NCBI GenBank assembly: GCA_010645155.1
Contig: CM021318.1
Coordinates: forward strand, 9,286,762-9,350,761
DNA from: Tigriopus japonicus
Lineage: Eukaryota > Arthropoda > Copepoda > Harpacticoida > Harpacticidae
Direction of reading: 5' to 3'
DNA: 64,000 nt
This document shows, in pieces, positions 12,609-24,600 of the stretch. The notes beneath the pieces are model-generated. The model saw only the letters and a program-made list of their open reading frames with translations, made no database searches and was not told where the DNA came from. A program made the translations under genes and the position numbers. How positions within the stretch are numbered: position 1 is the stretch's first letter; each line of letters begins with the position of its first letter.

Positions 12609-15600
12609 GTAAGTGAAAGTCAATGCTTGTGCTAGCCTTGGACATATTCGTCGAAAGCCAGGATCCAAAATCCTAGATTGAAAATAACGACAATGGCCGC
12701 GACAAAGACTCGTCCCAAACGGTTCATTCGCTGAGCTATAAGAAGGGTTTGAGAGGGTGTCTGTCCACTTTTCTCTGGTTGATCCAAAATAAATCCAATA
12801 GCTGTGTGTATAGCGAATGTAATGATCAGAATGATGAGGCAGAATATAAGCCAATAATCGATCATTTTGTAATAGGATGTTTTCGGCAAGCCCTGGGAAA
12901 CGCAAAAATGGCATTAGTTCGTTCGTACGCTTTTGTCGCGTTTTCCCTTGATGTTCAAATGTTAAGAATGCAAGAGAGGCCTTACTTAATTTTGTGTAAC
13001 GACCGCTAATCTGTTGGAATTACACGTGACAATCAAACTCTCCTAATGTGAAGGATTAACCAGAGGAAAAGTGCCTTAACATTTAAAAAACGTACGCTTT
13101 GAATGGCCACCATGATTGTGGCAACAACTAGCATGGTGGTCAGGGTGACCATGATGCGATCTGAAAAATTTTCCACTTTGAAGAAGAAGGACAAATATCC
13201 CACAAAGATGAGAAGAAGGGTCTGAAAGAATGTGTTGAACACGTGGTAGGCCATCTTTCGACGAATGGTAACACTGGCAATGGCTCGACTATGATTAGTT
13301 ACAGAAATGGATGTGTTTAAATTATAACGAATAATGTCATATTCCGTCAAATATATGTCATCTGTAAGTAGAAAGAAAATAGGACCATTTTTCTCATAAG
13401 CGTACCTTGAAACTGAGTATGCATGTAAAATTGCAGATTTCTACACAGACTACCTGGTGTCGGACAACTGACGTTGCGATCGATAAAACTGAGCGATCAA
13501 CTGGTTTGTTTTCAAATCCCATGAGATTAGAAATTGCATTTGTTTTATCAGTCACCCATTTGATCGTCTGGCATCCAATAGTCGAGAAATTTAAGATAAA
13601 ACTTACCTAATACTTGAAGCTCATCACATATTTGAAATCTTAAAGAATCAAGATCTTTCTCTTTTATTTGAAAAACCACGGAACAAGTCTGAAAGTCCAG
13701 CAAATTTTGTTAGGATGCGTGAAGCTTGGAAGGAACGAATCAAATACGTACTTGTGCGTCGAATGGGTAAAACTGGAGGTCAAAATTACATTGAAATTCT
13801 TGTAGAACATCTCTTTCGAGCTTTATTTTCGATGACTCTCCCTCAAAGACAATCGCTGAAATTTTACAAAGAAACGTTACAGACAAAGATGAGTTGTTGA
13901 GGCCATTTGGAAGGAATTGTGAAAAACAACGAAAACAGTGCGAGAAGCCAAACACTTTTTTACTATGAGATTTTGCTAAAAATTTGTTGCTTGAAATGTA
14001 TTTTACCATATTTTGACTATTCCTCTTAACGCTTCCAATAATTCATCGCATATCTCATCTAGCCAAGGCCAGGAGAAAAAGTACCCGGTAGAGTTTCAGC
14101 TTTTGAAGATTTGTCTTATTTATTTCCCTTTTGACAACATTTTCAACTTTTTTGTGCCCTATTGACAGCTAGCGGCAACTTTCGACTGGTAAGAAATCTG
14201 GAACGCATTTACGAATGGAACATTTGGCAGAATCCAGCAAGTATAGGAAATACGAAAATGCTTCGCTTCAATAAACGTCAGTTTGAAGGGTCATTTTGTG
14301 GCGATACCTTTTTTTAAAGCTTTGTGCCTTTTTGCAGGGGTCAGTTTATCCAAAGAAACATATTCAAAATTAGCTGTGAGAGGCATCCTTTTACCATCAC
14401 TCATACCTTCAGTAGCTTCAGTAATGTTGGTCCACTTTCCCGCGTTTAACGCCTGGGCTTTTCCAATATCTGTCTCAAGGCGGTGAGATTGGCCTGGACC
14501 TAAAAAATTGCACAAGATTAGCTTCTAACGACAAATTCAAAAACAAAATGTTGGACCGACATCTGAGAGTACTGCTCAATTGTTTAAAAACAGCTAAAAG
14601 TTTGCTAGTTCACGAGAGCGAGGTGATTGAATGAAAGAGCAAAAATGAGTGTTTTTTTCTTGTAAATCCTAAGGTCTTGTTCCAGTCATTGAATTATGGC
14701 TCGGTTATCGTTTGGGAATGGAAGAAGCTCTCTTACTCAGAGTGTTAACTAAAATAATTTGAGGGATCCAAATCATAGCCATATCTTCATGACTGAGAAC
14801 ATTTCTGCTCATGTCCATACTAAGGTCTGCGAGTTTCAATCTTGAATCACTCCAAGTGAAAACGGCCTTAAAATGGAACGTTATCTTTGATTCCATGGGT
14901 TCCACATTTCGAATGGAAAAAATCTTCACTTGAATTTCAATCTCAGTTGTGCCCTTGGAGGACATTGGAACAAGCTCTTTGATGTAAGTGTCGTCCGGTT
15001 GAATAATCTTGCAATTGAGCTCATCACTTTTGTCCTGGCAATCGATTGTCCCATCACATTTGTGTCTGGAACAGAACCGTTGATTGGGAGCAAGTTGTTG
15101 AAAAGCGGAAACTTTTCCTGTCTCACATAAGGTCGATGCATTTGCCATCATCGCATGTGAATTGACTCTTGGTACATCTGGCAAAAGTTAAAGTGATGTT
15201 GGAACCAGTTGCCAGGGAACATATGTGTTCCCCACCCACGGTCCAAATTCGGCGACCAAACGGGAATTGATGGTCCGAACTTTTTAAAGTAAAGAACTCC
15301 TCAGGAAAGCTCAAACTTTGGATTCGCCACTCTTTTTCGGTAGTTCCACTTGTTTTAAATTCCAGATACTCAATCCTGCTCTTTTGGATTCCGTGGAACC
15401 GCATGCGACCTTTGGTTCCGAATTTATAGACTTGATACGATGTATCGAAAGCTCGGTAAATAGAATCTTGACATAAGCCTTTGAGAAAGATTTCATTGTT
15501 CTCTGGATCAAGCGAAACACACAAGGTGGAAGGTCCAAAAGAGTTCTCGCATACACGGTCGGAGAACTTTTTGGCCCCATATAGTCTATCACATTCTCCT

Positions 15601-18600
15601 GTGGTCGTGTTGCGAAGAACCCAAGTAAATACGGGATTCACGGGAAGGTCAGAGATCTCCCTACAGTTTTTCGAAACATTTTCTCGGCATAGATCTCGGA
15701 ACAAGGCAGTCACTCTGAGGTCATACTCTTCCAGAGTTGAATTGATTGTGGTTATATCTGTTCCAATCAATTGGCACGCGGAGCGGGCTCCTTTGAAGAG
15801 AATTTGCTCCGGAAGTAAGACTTGCGTTACCCATGGGTTTGCCATACATAATTCATTTTGTGGCATTAAGTTGTGCCTCACATTTCTTGATATCCAATCT
15901 TCAATAGGGATGAAAGATGTTGTAGCATTTTGGGCTCGGATTGGTTCACATTTTTGATACTGATGGACCTCCTCCGAGGTCAAGATCGCATTGGGCCAAA
16001 GTTGGACCTTGGCTAATTTCCCGGCGAAGCTTTGTTCCAATTCAAAACTACCTCCTGGAGAATCCTGCTCTTGAGCCAACACGATGATCGATCCCTCGGG
16101 AATGGCAACACCTGGATCTAAAAATTAAATCGAACTTCTTAAGCTTGACAATATTGTAAAGCTATGTGTTTTTGTCATCAAATATACGTATTAGGTGTGC
16201 AAGAGTCTAGAAGATTCCACTTTAGTCTATGTAAGGTCGGTTGTTGAGGTAGCATGGGAGTTTAGTAGAAGCATAGCTAGAAAAACAAAAGAAGCTTATA
16301 AGATAGAGTAGAGTTAACCATACTCAATCAAGTTTCGCTACATCAGCTGCCTTTTTCAATTGCAGCTTATGTACAGGGTGTACCACTTAAACTGAGACTC
16401 GGGTTTTGTATCATAACTCACTTAATATTCATTCAATCAAAAATGCTGTCACATTATTACAATCCCAGATGCCTTACGTTGACTAACAAATGTTCAATTT
16501 TCAAAATGGCTACCTTTGGTCTACACCACGGCCTTCAATTTACTAACTGCAACATCAGCACAGGCACGCACCACAATCTGTTTGACTCAAAGCCTCAACA
16601 GCATTGACCAAATGGAAATTTCCATCCGATTGAGGCCTGGAGATGAACGAGGACATTCATCCTTGCCTCAGAAATGAGAAAAAACATCTTCACAATAAAT
16701 TTGCCCAACCAGTGCGGTATGTCGAGGAGCCGGATCTTGTTGGAGGAGCACAAAGTTCAGAGGCCATTTTCGCACATTTTAAATTGTCGTACAAAAAAAT
16801 TGTTGAAAGCAAGATATCTTGCCAAAAGAATGCAAAAAAACATTATGTTTAAACACAAAGTGTGAAACTAAAAACATGCCAGCGCACTAAAGGCAGGAAA
16901 CTTTCGGTCTTAATTTAGAAGGGACACCCTGTAGTGAAACTTGTTCGAGCATGGCTATTTCTACTCCGTCTCATAAGCTTCTTATGTGTTTCTTCTATTC
17001 TATGACTTCCAAACTGCCTCAACAACTGACCTATAGACTAGTTTTACGAACTAAAGTATAATCTCATGTATGCAGCCTAATATTGCAATGAATTTTGAGG
17101 AAAATGAGAACAGCTTACGTATTGTGGCATTCTTTCCATTAGAATAAGACATCAAAGTAAAGCTTCCGTCTTCATTCTTTTTGTTGACCCCACACCATGA
17201 ATACCATTGATGTAGTCGAAATTCATACATTTTGTCGAGAACGCCTCCACTTCTAACGTTATCAATCACAGCTTCTAATCTCACGTTCCCATTGAAGGTT
17301 TGATTATTAACTAAATCTGCCAAAGAAAATTATCAGTTTTATGGTTATTTTCTTTTGTCATAACTTGAAAATCTACAATTCTTAGTTAAAACATGACTCA
17401 TTTTTAGATGAGCTCGCGATCCCTAGAAATGTATTTACTTATTCCAAGAAGGTCCCACCATTCATCCTTTATAATGGAAACCATACACGAAATTCCGCCT
17501 CTCCAGTAATCCACAGAATACCAAAAGCATAAAGAAAACCCTAAATCCATTTGAGATGTGTTTGAGAGTGACAAATATGAGTCGGTTGTGTGAAAGCCAT
17601 CACTTTGAAACTGCAGTTGTGTCATTTGTTCATCGGATCCTGAAATGAAAAGACATCCTGTCATGATGAACCAGCGGGTCCCATATTAATATGTTAGTTC
17701 CTTTTTCTTCGTCTCGAAACATTGGCCCATTGAAACCATATCCGTAATTAAGGTGAGCAAAAATTTGAATGTAACTTTCATTTTACAGTAGACGTTGGCT
17801 AGCCAAATTGATCTACTTGTTATGAATTTTGCCACGGAGATATTTTGATACGTACGGATCAATAAAGTGTTGAATGTTGGGATCAAAGTAGTTTGGGACT
17901 AAAATAATGTTCAACTTCAGTTTCAATTTCAATGTACCCTCTCACAATTTACTGGAATTCGGACACTTACGAGACTTGTTCAGACTTGCGGCCATGGATC
18001 TGCGAATCAAGATGAGGACAGAAATCGCGATGAAATTCATTTGAAAATGCCAACTTTCTATTTCCACAAATCCAGGACAACTGATATGGACCCAAAAACG
18101 CAAGTTATTATCAAGTATCTTCACGGCTTTCAAAGGGCGTTTTTCTTCAAAAGCAATTACATGTGTACTCACCCGGGCGTGGAATCATCTTTGTCTATCC
18201 AAACATTGACACGAACCATGTAACGTGAACAAACGATTATCATTACTTTTTTTTCAGTCTGAAGGAAAGTTCATAACTAGGGGTGCACTTTTCGTGCAAA
18301 TAAATAGACCAAAAAGTGCAAATTAAAATGCAAATAAAAGTGCAAAAAAATTGCAAACATTTTTTGTGAAATACAATGAAATTGGTTGATTGATCTTATT
18401 CATTTGGGAAAACACGAAAATTGCTAAGCCCCTTTTTTGTTCAAAAAATGCTTTTTAAGTCAAAAAAGATCAGAAATGTATTTCTCCCAATATTGGGTCA
18501 CATGTCAACATACATAAGTCAGATTTTATAGAATACCAAAACTAGGTCAAATTGATGGTCTTTTAGTACACTCTCAACAGAGCTGTTGCTTTTTTTTAAA

Positions 18601-21600
18601 AAAAGCAGCTGATCATCTGAGAGAACACTCTAGAATTGTTAATGTGGCTTGTTAATTGTTTTGGTTTAACATTACCCATTGTTAATGGGTAATGTTTACT
18701 TAGTTTAATTGTAAAAAAACAAATATGCGTATACATGCAATGTCTAGGGGTGAGGCATGGCGTAGTGCGTACTGCGTTGGTTTGTCGTGCAGATGGCTGG
18801 GGTTCGATCCCGGCTGATTGCCACCCTCAAAACTCAACTCTTCGGAGTCAAAATTTAGCATTGAACTGTCTTTCAATGCCAAATACTAGGCAAGCCCCGG
18901 TTCGATCCCGGGCTTGACGAGTCCTAGTGACCTGTGGTATTAAGTTACATGCAGAAGTCACGGCCCTTGACGGCTTAAATGGGCGAACCTGGGGTCATTC
19001 CCGAGGGTGAGGTAAAAATTAATGCTTGCTTGTTAGCTTGTCCAAGTGGAGCGGCAATATCCCCATATGGCGGACAGCCTCTATCAGATCGCAGCTGCAA
19101 AGCTGTGTTCTGACTCCTCAACAAACAAACAAACATGCAATGTCTATCTCACCTTTTGACCGTTTGGCTTCATTTCAATATTCAAGCCGAAGGGTTTTTT
19201 ACTAAACAGAAGGACCATACTTGGTCCTTCTTTTTTTCAAATGCTTTTGGTCTTTTTTAGTTTCGATTTAAGTGGGTAAGTTGATTACTATTATTTTATA
19301 TGTTTATTCAACATTACTTTCTATGCATTGATTGGTTCTGTTGAGCAGAATTGTTATTAATGTCAAAAAAAAATGAATTTTCAGCGAAAAACAATAGTGT
19401 TCACCAACAAGATAAAATGCCCCAACAAATGAGGCCAATTTCAATGTTTGGAACAATCAACAATATATTAATTTTTTTAAGCCATGCTGGATTCTTTTGA
19501 CGGATATTTTTTCACGAAATTTAGAAAAAAATGCTCATATTTTTGAAATTTCTGCCCAAAAAACAAGATATCAGCAAAAAATCACGGAAAGTGCAAAAAC
19601 GTGTAAAACGGCAAAAAGTGCAAATAAAGCAAAAAACCGGCCAAACGTGTAAAAAAGTGCATTTGCATGAAAAGTGCACCCCTATTCATAACACATTGCT
19701 ACAGAGAAAGAAACCTGACTTCGGTTCAAATTGGATAGCAAAGTTTCCCAATGTGGCATTTCACAATGTCATTTGCCATTTTGGAAAGCGAATGTTTATT
19801 CCGACTCACGGAACAAAACGAAGACAAATGTGCCAAATATAGACATGCCAAATGTTATGAGTGGACCTGCAAATTCTTGCTGAAATACTTTTACCTGTGT
19901 GAGCCAATATGGATATGTTGAGCTTGAGATAACATACTGGACATTTTATCTTTGCTTTAAAAAATGTTGTTTAATCATTTAAGCTGTTACGTGACAATTG
20001 ACGAAAGGCCAGGCTGGTGTTTACCAGACACTTCGCTTTTTTAATGTTTGCCAATTTTAAATCGGTCCATTCAGTATTGAAGGAAAAAGCACTTATTTGT
20101 AAAACGTTGCCATGAATGAATTTCATGATATTATTTTCAAGTGATCGAATGAATTAATTATAAACATGTCAATGCCATTGTGATATTTGTAGATTAGCGC
20201 TTCACACACAGGACAGATTTTTTTCCAGTTTTTAAAAACATTAACTTTCTTATATATCTTTCAAAAATACCAATTGTGGGAGACACTTTGTCAATGGATC
20301 TTTAGTCACTAAAAAATGTCCTGTTATCCTAACGATTGCAAATCTCTTAGGGGCCAATTTTGTAACCAACTTTTACATGTCTTATCAATTGCCAGCAAAG
20401 TGGACTCCTGGGTCGCCTGTACAGTAATATACTGTGCTGTTTGTATTCAGGTAAATTTTTCCTGTACAAGATTTCACAATCAGTTGGTTTCGGCTCTGGT
20501 TTAGCCCTCTTTTTGGCCGAAGCTTTCGGTTTCGATTTGGATCCTTTTCGGTTCATCACTAGCAATTACGGATTCCAAAAACATAATCATTATTTTAACA
20601 ACCTGACATTAGTCTTGTACCACTTGCAGTTCTGTCGACCCCTGAACTGGCTCAAAGTTAAATCACTCATTGTCATGTGAATTATTCTCTAAAGCGTTTT
20701 TGGGCGGAAGGGAGGTTAATTCGGGTCTGGTTCTGCAAACATATATTTCTTAGCCAATCAAGGGACGATGATGGCCTGAATTCCATTTCTAAGGCGAGAA
20801 CGTGACATTAGAAATTCACGCTTTGCTCGTGTTGCATTGTCGATTTGGTTTGAGCAAGAAAATGTGGCACATTCTGCTTGCCCCAGTTTTATGATATACA
20901 CCGGTTGAGTGAAAAAGTGAGGAAAGAAATTTGGTTACCAGAATAATTTGATTAATTGAAATAGAGCGGGATGTTCCCTCAATGCCAAGGATAGCCAGGT
21001 CACTTTGTTATGGATTTCTGGTTTTGGAACCATTACATGTTTAAATCGCAAAGTAGTAATGTGTGAGTAGAGAAAAGAAAATGGTTAGTTTCCTCCCTCT
21101 ATAAAAGCCATGAATTAAAGAATAACACACTGACACATCAATAAGTTAATTTTATAAGGGAGGGGAAAGGTTTCTTTGAGGCCACAAAAGAGTCTTTTAC
21201 TCCGCCTCTTTCTTGAATATGAGCGTCAAAATTCTAGTCGGCTCCTTCAAGGTCAAATTTTAAATTCTTTCGATTTCGTCTTTAGAATATTTTAGCTTGA
21301 AATATCGTCAAACCTTTCGACAAACATGTTTAAAATGGTTTTTGAAAGGTCTACCAAAAAACAAAATACCTTCCAATGCAAGCTATAAGCAATAGATAAA
21401 TTTGGCAGCCATTAAACTTTAATCATCCCTTCTCCTTTAGAGGGACACTTCAACATCGCCCATGTCCGTTTCATCCCAATCGTTATCCTCATCGACCTCG
21501 TGGTTTGCTACCAGAGGCTTTTCCGAAGAGCCTTGGATCCTCCATGACACATCTTCCCCGGTGTTTCTAAGGCTTTTTGATGAAACCCTCAGTTGGGTTG

Positions 21601-24600
21601 AGGCTGAGGAGGTCTGCCAGAGGCATTTCGGACATTTGGTCAGAGGTAAGCTTGCCAATCCTTCATAACACGTGTCTGAACGCGAGCACCATTGCTTTTT
21701 AGGAATTGCTTTTCATACAGCATCTGGGATCATCCGAAGAAACCATGAAATATTGTTAAGAAGCATTGCTTTATGATTTAAACATACTGATGTGAGGAAA
21801 GAAGATAATCGGAGCTTATGTTCTTATAGACCACATGACCATTTGCTTTGTATTTTGCTACACTAAGACAACAAATCACTTAATGCCAGCTGTGGAGAAT
21901 CATGGAAGATTACTAAGAGGGACCTGAAGAAAAGGAGCGGTTCTTTCCAACATATGTACTTGTTCAAGTTGGCAATAATGCCTTCACCGAAAAATAACTT
22001 TTTACTTACGTTGGTAAATTTCAATAAAATGGAGCAATTGTGATAGGAAAGCAAAACTTGGCAAGTCATTCTATTTGAATCATCATTGATGAGACTGCCT
22101 AGTGTTTACAGAAATCGACACCTCTACAGGGATAAGAAATTCGGAGACTCGAATGTAACTCATTGCCACTGTTCAGAGCCGGCAGATCAAGTGTATACCT
22201 CTTAAGACATTCATAAGTGTTGCAATTTTCGATAGATTCTTTTTTAATTTAGGTTTTTAAAATCACGGAGTATTATTGAATAGATGTTTTTTTGTTATTT
22301 CCCCGTTGTAGGCTTTAGACATTACAGGGCTAACAGAGAAATGCCACTCCAGTTTAGTCAGTGGAGATTTGTTTTGAACACAATTCATCAATCCCACAGT
22401 AAGGATGCCAAGTAACTTGATCCGTCATGCATTGCTCTTGTTTGAGCAAAGCAGTTGAATGAGCAATTTTGCTACTGACTCCCTGAAATCACAAATTCCG
22501 TTTTTGAATCACTTAACTAAATGTGTCCAATGTCAAATCCCATTGCACACACGGTGCAGACTAGTTGACTCACATATAATTTCGGAGTGTCGTTTCTCTG
22601 TTAGCTCTCTACGTCTGATATGCTTCTTTTGTGCTTTTAGAGATTATTCTACTACACTTCCAAACTACCTTAACTTGTGACTTATACTCTGTGACTAGAG
22701 TTTCTTACTTATTTGTCAAAGAAACGTTGGCAATTATTATTGAGGGTGCGACCCTTGCTTGAACAAAACTCTTGGCGTCATCAGTCAGTGTCTATGTTCT
22801 TGCTCAGAGTCAAGTAAAGTATTGCCCAAATATGATTTTTACTTGTGAGCTTCGTCGTATAAAAACGGCACTGAAGATCAAATTACAAGATCCGTTGCTA
22901 AGGAGATGCAGTTTGTTGGAACAATGATCACAGTTTGCACCACGGAACTCCAAGTAAAACCTTTTTGGATATTGCTTTTTTGATGTCACGTTGTGCCCGA
23001 GATCAGAGCGGGATCGAGTTGGTAAAGTGCCCTCAAGCTGGAATTGAAATGATCGTTTTGGTTCCAACTACATTCTTATCCTTGTCAAGTCAGCATTTTT
23101 ATGGTTCCTTCCTTCGTTCCTACCCTCCCCATGGGGAAGAAAGATATTTTTGGCTGTTTTGACAAGGGCCAGAAGTTCAGATCCAATCTTCTACCACTGA
23201 ATGAAGCTCCATTTCATCTGCCTTTTCATTCTTTTCCTGCCTTTTCAGATGGAAATGGAAACGAGGCTTTCGTTCACGATTTTTTGTCCTCTTTAGACAT
23301 TTCCAACGAGATTTGGATCGGGCTCTATCAAAACTCTCCCTTTGAGCGCTTTCAATGGTCGTAAGTACAATGTTACATTATCCATTCTCTTTACACTACA
23401 TGGCAAATATAGTCACATACGGGATGAAACTGAAGCTTCAATCGATTTGACATGATTGGACACATCTGAGCCGCTCTTGTTCACTTGTTCGCACATTCAC
23501 GAGGGGTTCATTTAATTTGTTCCACTTTCAGAGACGATCTTACCTCCTCGTTTGCGGCTCCTCCACCCAATTTCGTGGATGAACGCACACCCATTCCGCC
23601 CTCTTCGAACGTTTGGCCCGATTTCAATGAGGATAGCGACCTCGGGATGTGCGTGTCCGTGAATCCGTCATCGGGATATCGGTGGAACACTAGATTTTGC
23701 AATGGTCCTGACAAGGCTGTGTTTGTTTGTCAAGTTCCAGGTGCGTTCCTTTTTCGAGCACTTTTGGACGATTGAGAACATTGTTGTACAATACTGCGTT
23801 TCAGTGCCCAAGTGGATTGACGAGAGCGAGTGTCGCTTCAATAATATGGTTTGATTTTATGCCCAAATATTTCAACGTTCTTCACCCTTAACAGATTGTT
23901 ATGCAACTTTACGTTGAGTCATTTGTGTGTTCTTAAATTTCCCATTTCCATTGATGTAAATAGAATCGAAATCGAAAGCCATAAAATCAAACCATGTTAT
24001 CCCTTCTCAAAGCCCTCCATATTGCAACCCGAATCGCCTTCCTCATCTGTGGGAGCGTCTTCTGGTGGGGTTGGCTCTGATCCCTCCAATTTGCTCCATC
24101 CGGTGTTCCAAGACATCTCATATTTTCCCCATAACGACTCGGTTCAAGTTCGATTCCAATGCCGTTCCAAAAATGCTCGGACCAATGGAACAATTCAACT
24201 GAAAACGTGCTCTTTTGAGGAAACATCCACGTCTTTCAAGAGAGTAAGTCAAAGGAAACAATTGCCCATTGAACATCATTGTCATCCATTTCTAAAGATC
24301 TTGCGAACTCAATAGAAACTTTCACGACATGTAAAGTAAGCTCCCAAACACTTAAAGAACTGAACCTGAAGAATCTTTGAAAACCAGTAAAACATGTCCC
24401 GCTTAATAACATAAAAACTGTTTTACTTGAATCTTTGCTCAGAACATCTGGGATGGATTTATTTGTAAGTCTCATCTTTTTACTTTCTTGGCATCGTTCA
24501 CAATTGGATCAGATGGCCTCGGAACATTGGAGGCAAGTTTCAAGAGTACGTAATGACACACGGAAAACTCAAGTGGGCAAGAATCCTTGTCCTGGTTCAA

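Larger units (their letters stand above)
18270..19692. mobile_element. hAT-type non-autonomous transposon with 8-bp target duplication
   Basis: Terminal inverted repeats TAGGGGTGCAC and GTGCACCCCTA bound 18278-19684 (1407 bp). The flanks are perfect 8-bp duplications TTCATAAC (18270-18277 and 19685-19692). An 8-bp duplication plus this end sequence fits the hAT superfamily. Subterminal GTGCAAA motifs recur many times in both ends, as expected for transposase-binding sites. No transposase ORF is present. A SINE (18747-19132) and a diverged foldback piece (about 18494-18560) are inserted inside. The element lies in CTLD-1 intron 1, about 230 bp upstream of the LGIC-1 start. Confidence 0.8.

Noticed and set aside
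20322..20456. First exon of CTLD-1 (ATG frame ending in phase 0 at a GTAAAT)
   Set aside because: It lacks a proper signal peptide and has no counterpart in the CTLD-2 block. The homologous pair at 12528 and 32567 is far better.
24440..24470. Extra 22-nt CTLD-1 exon (NIWDGFI) between a CAG and a GTAAGT
   Set aside because: Splice-like ends, but no coding counterpart in CTLD-2 and its inclusion would break the phase into the next exon.
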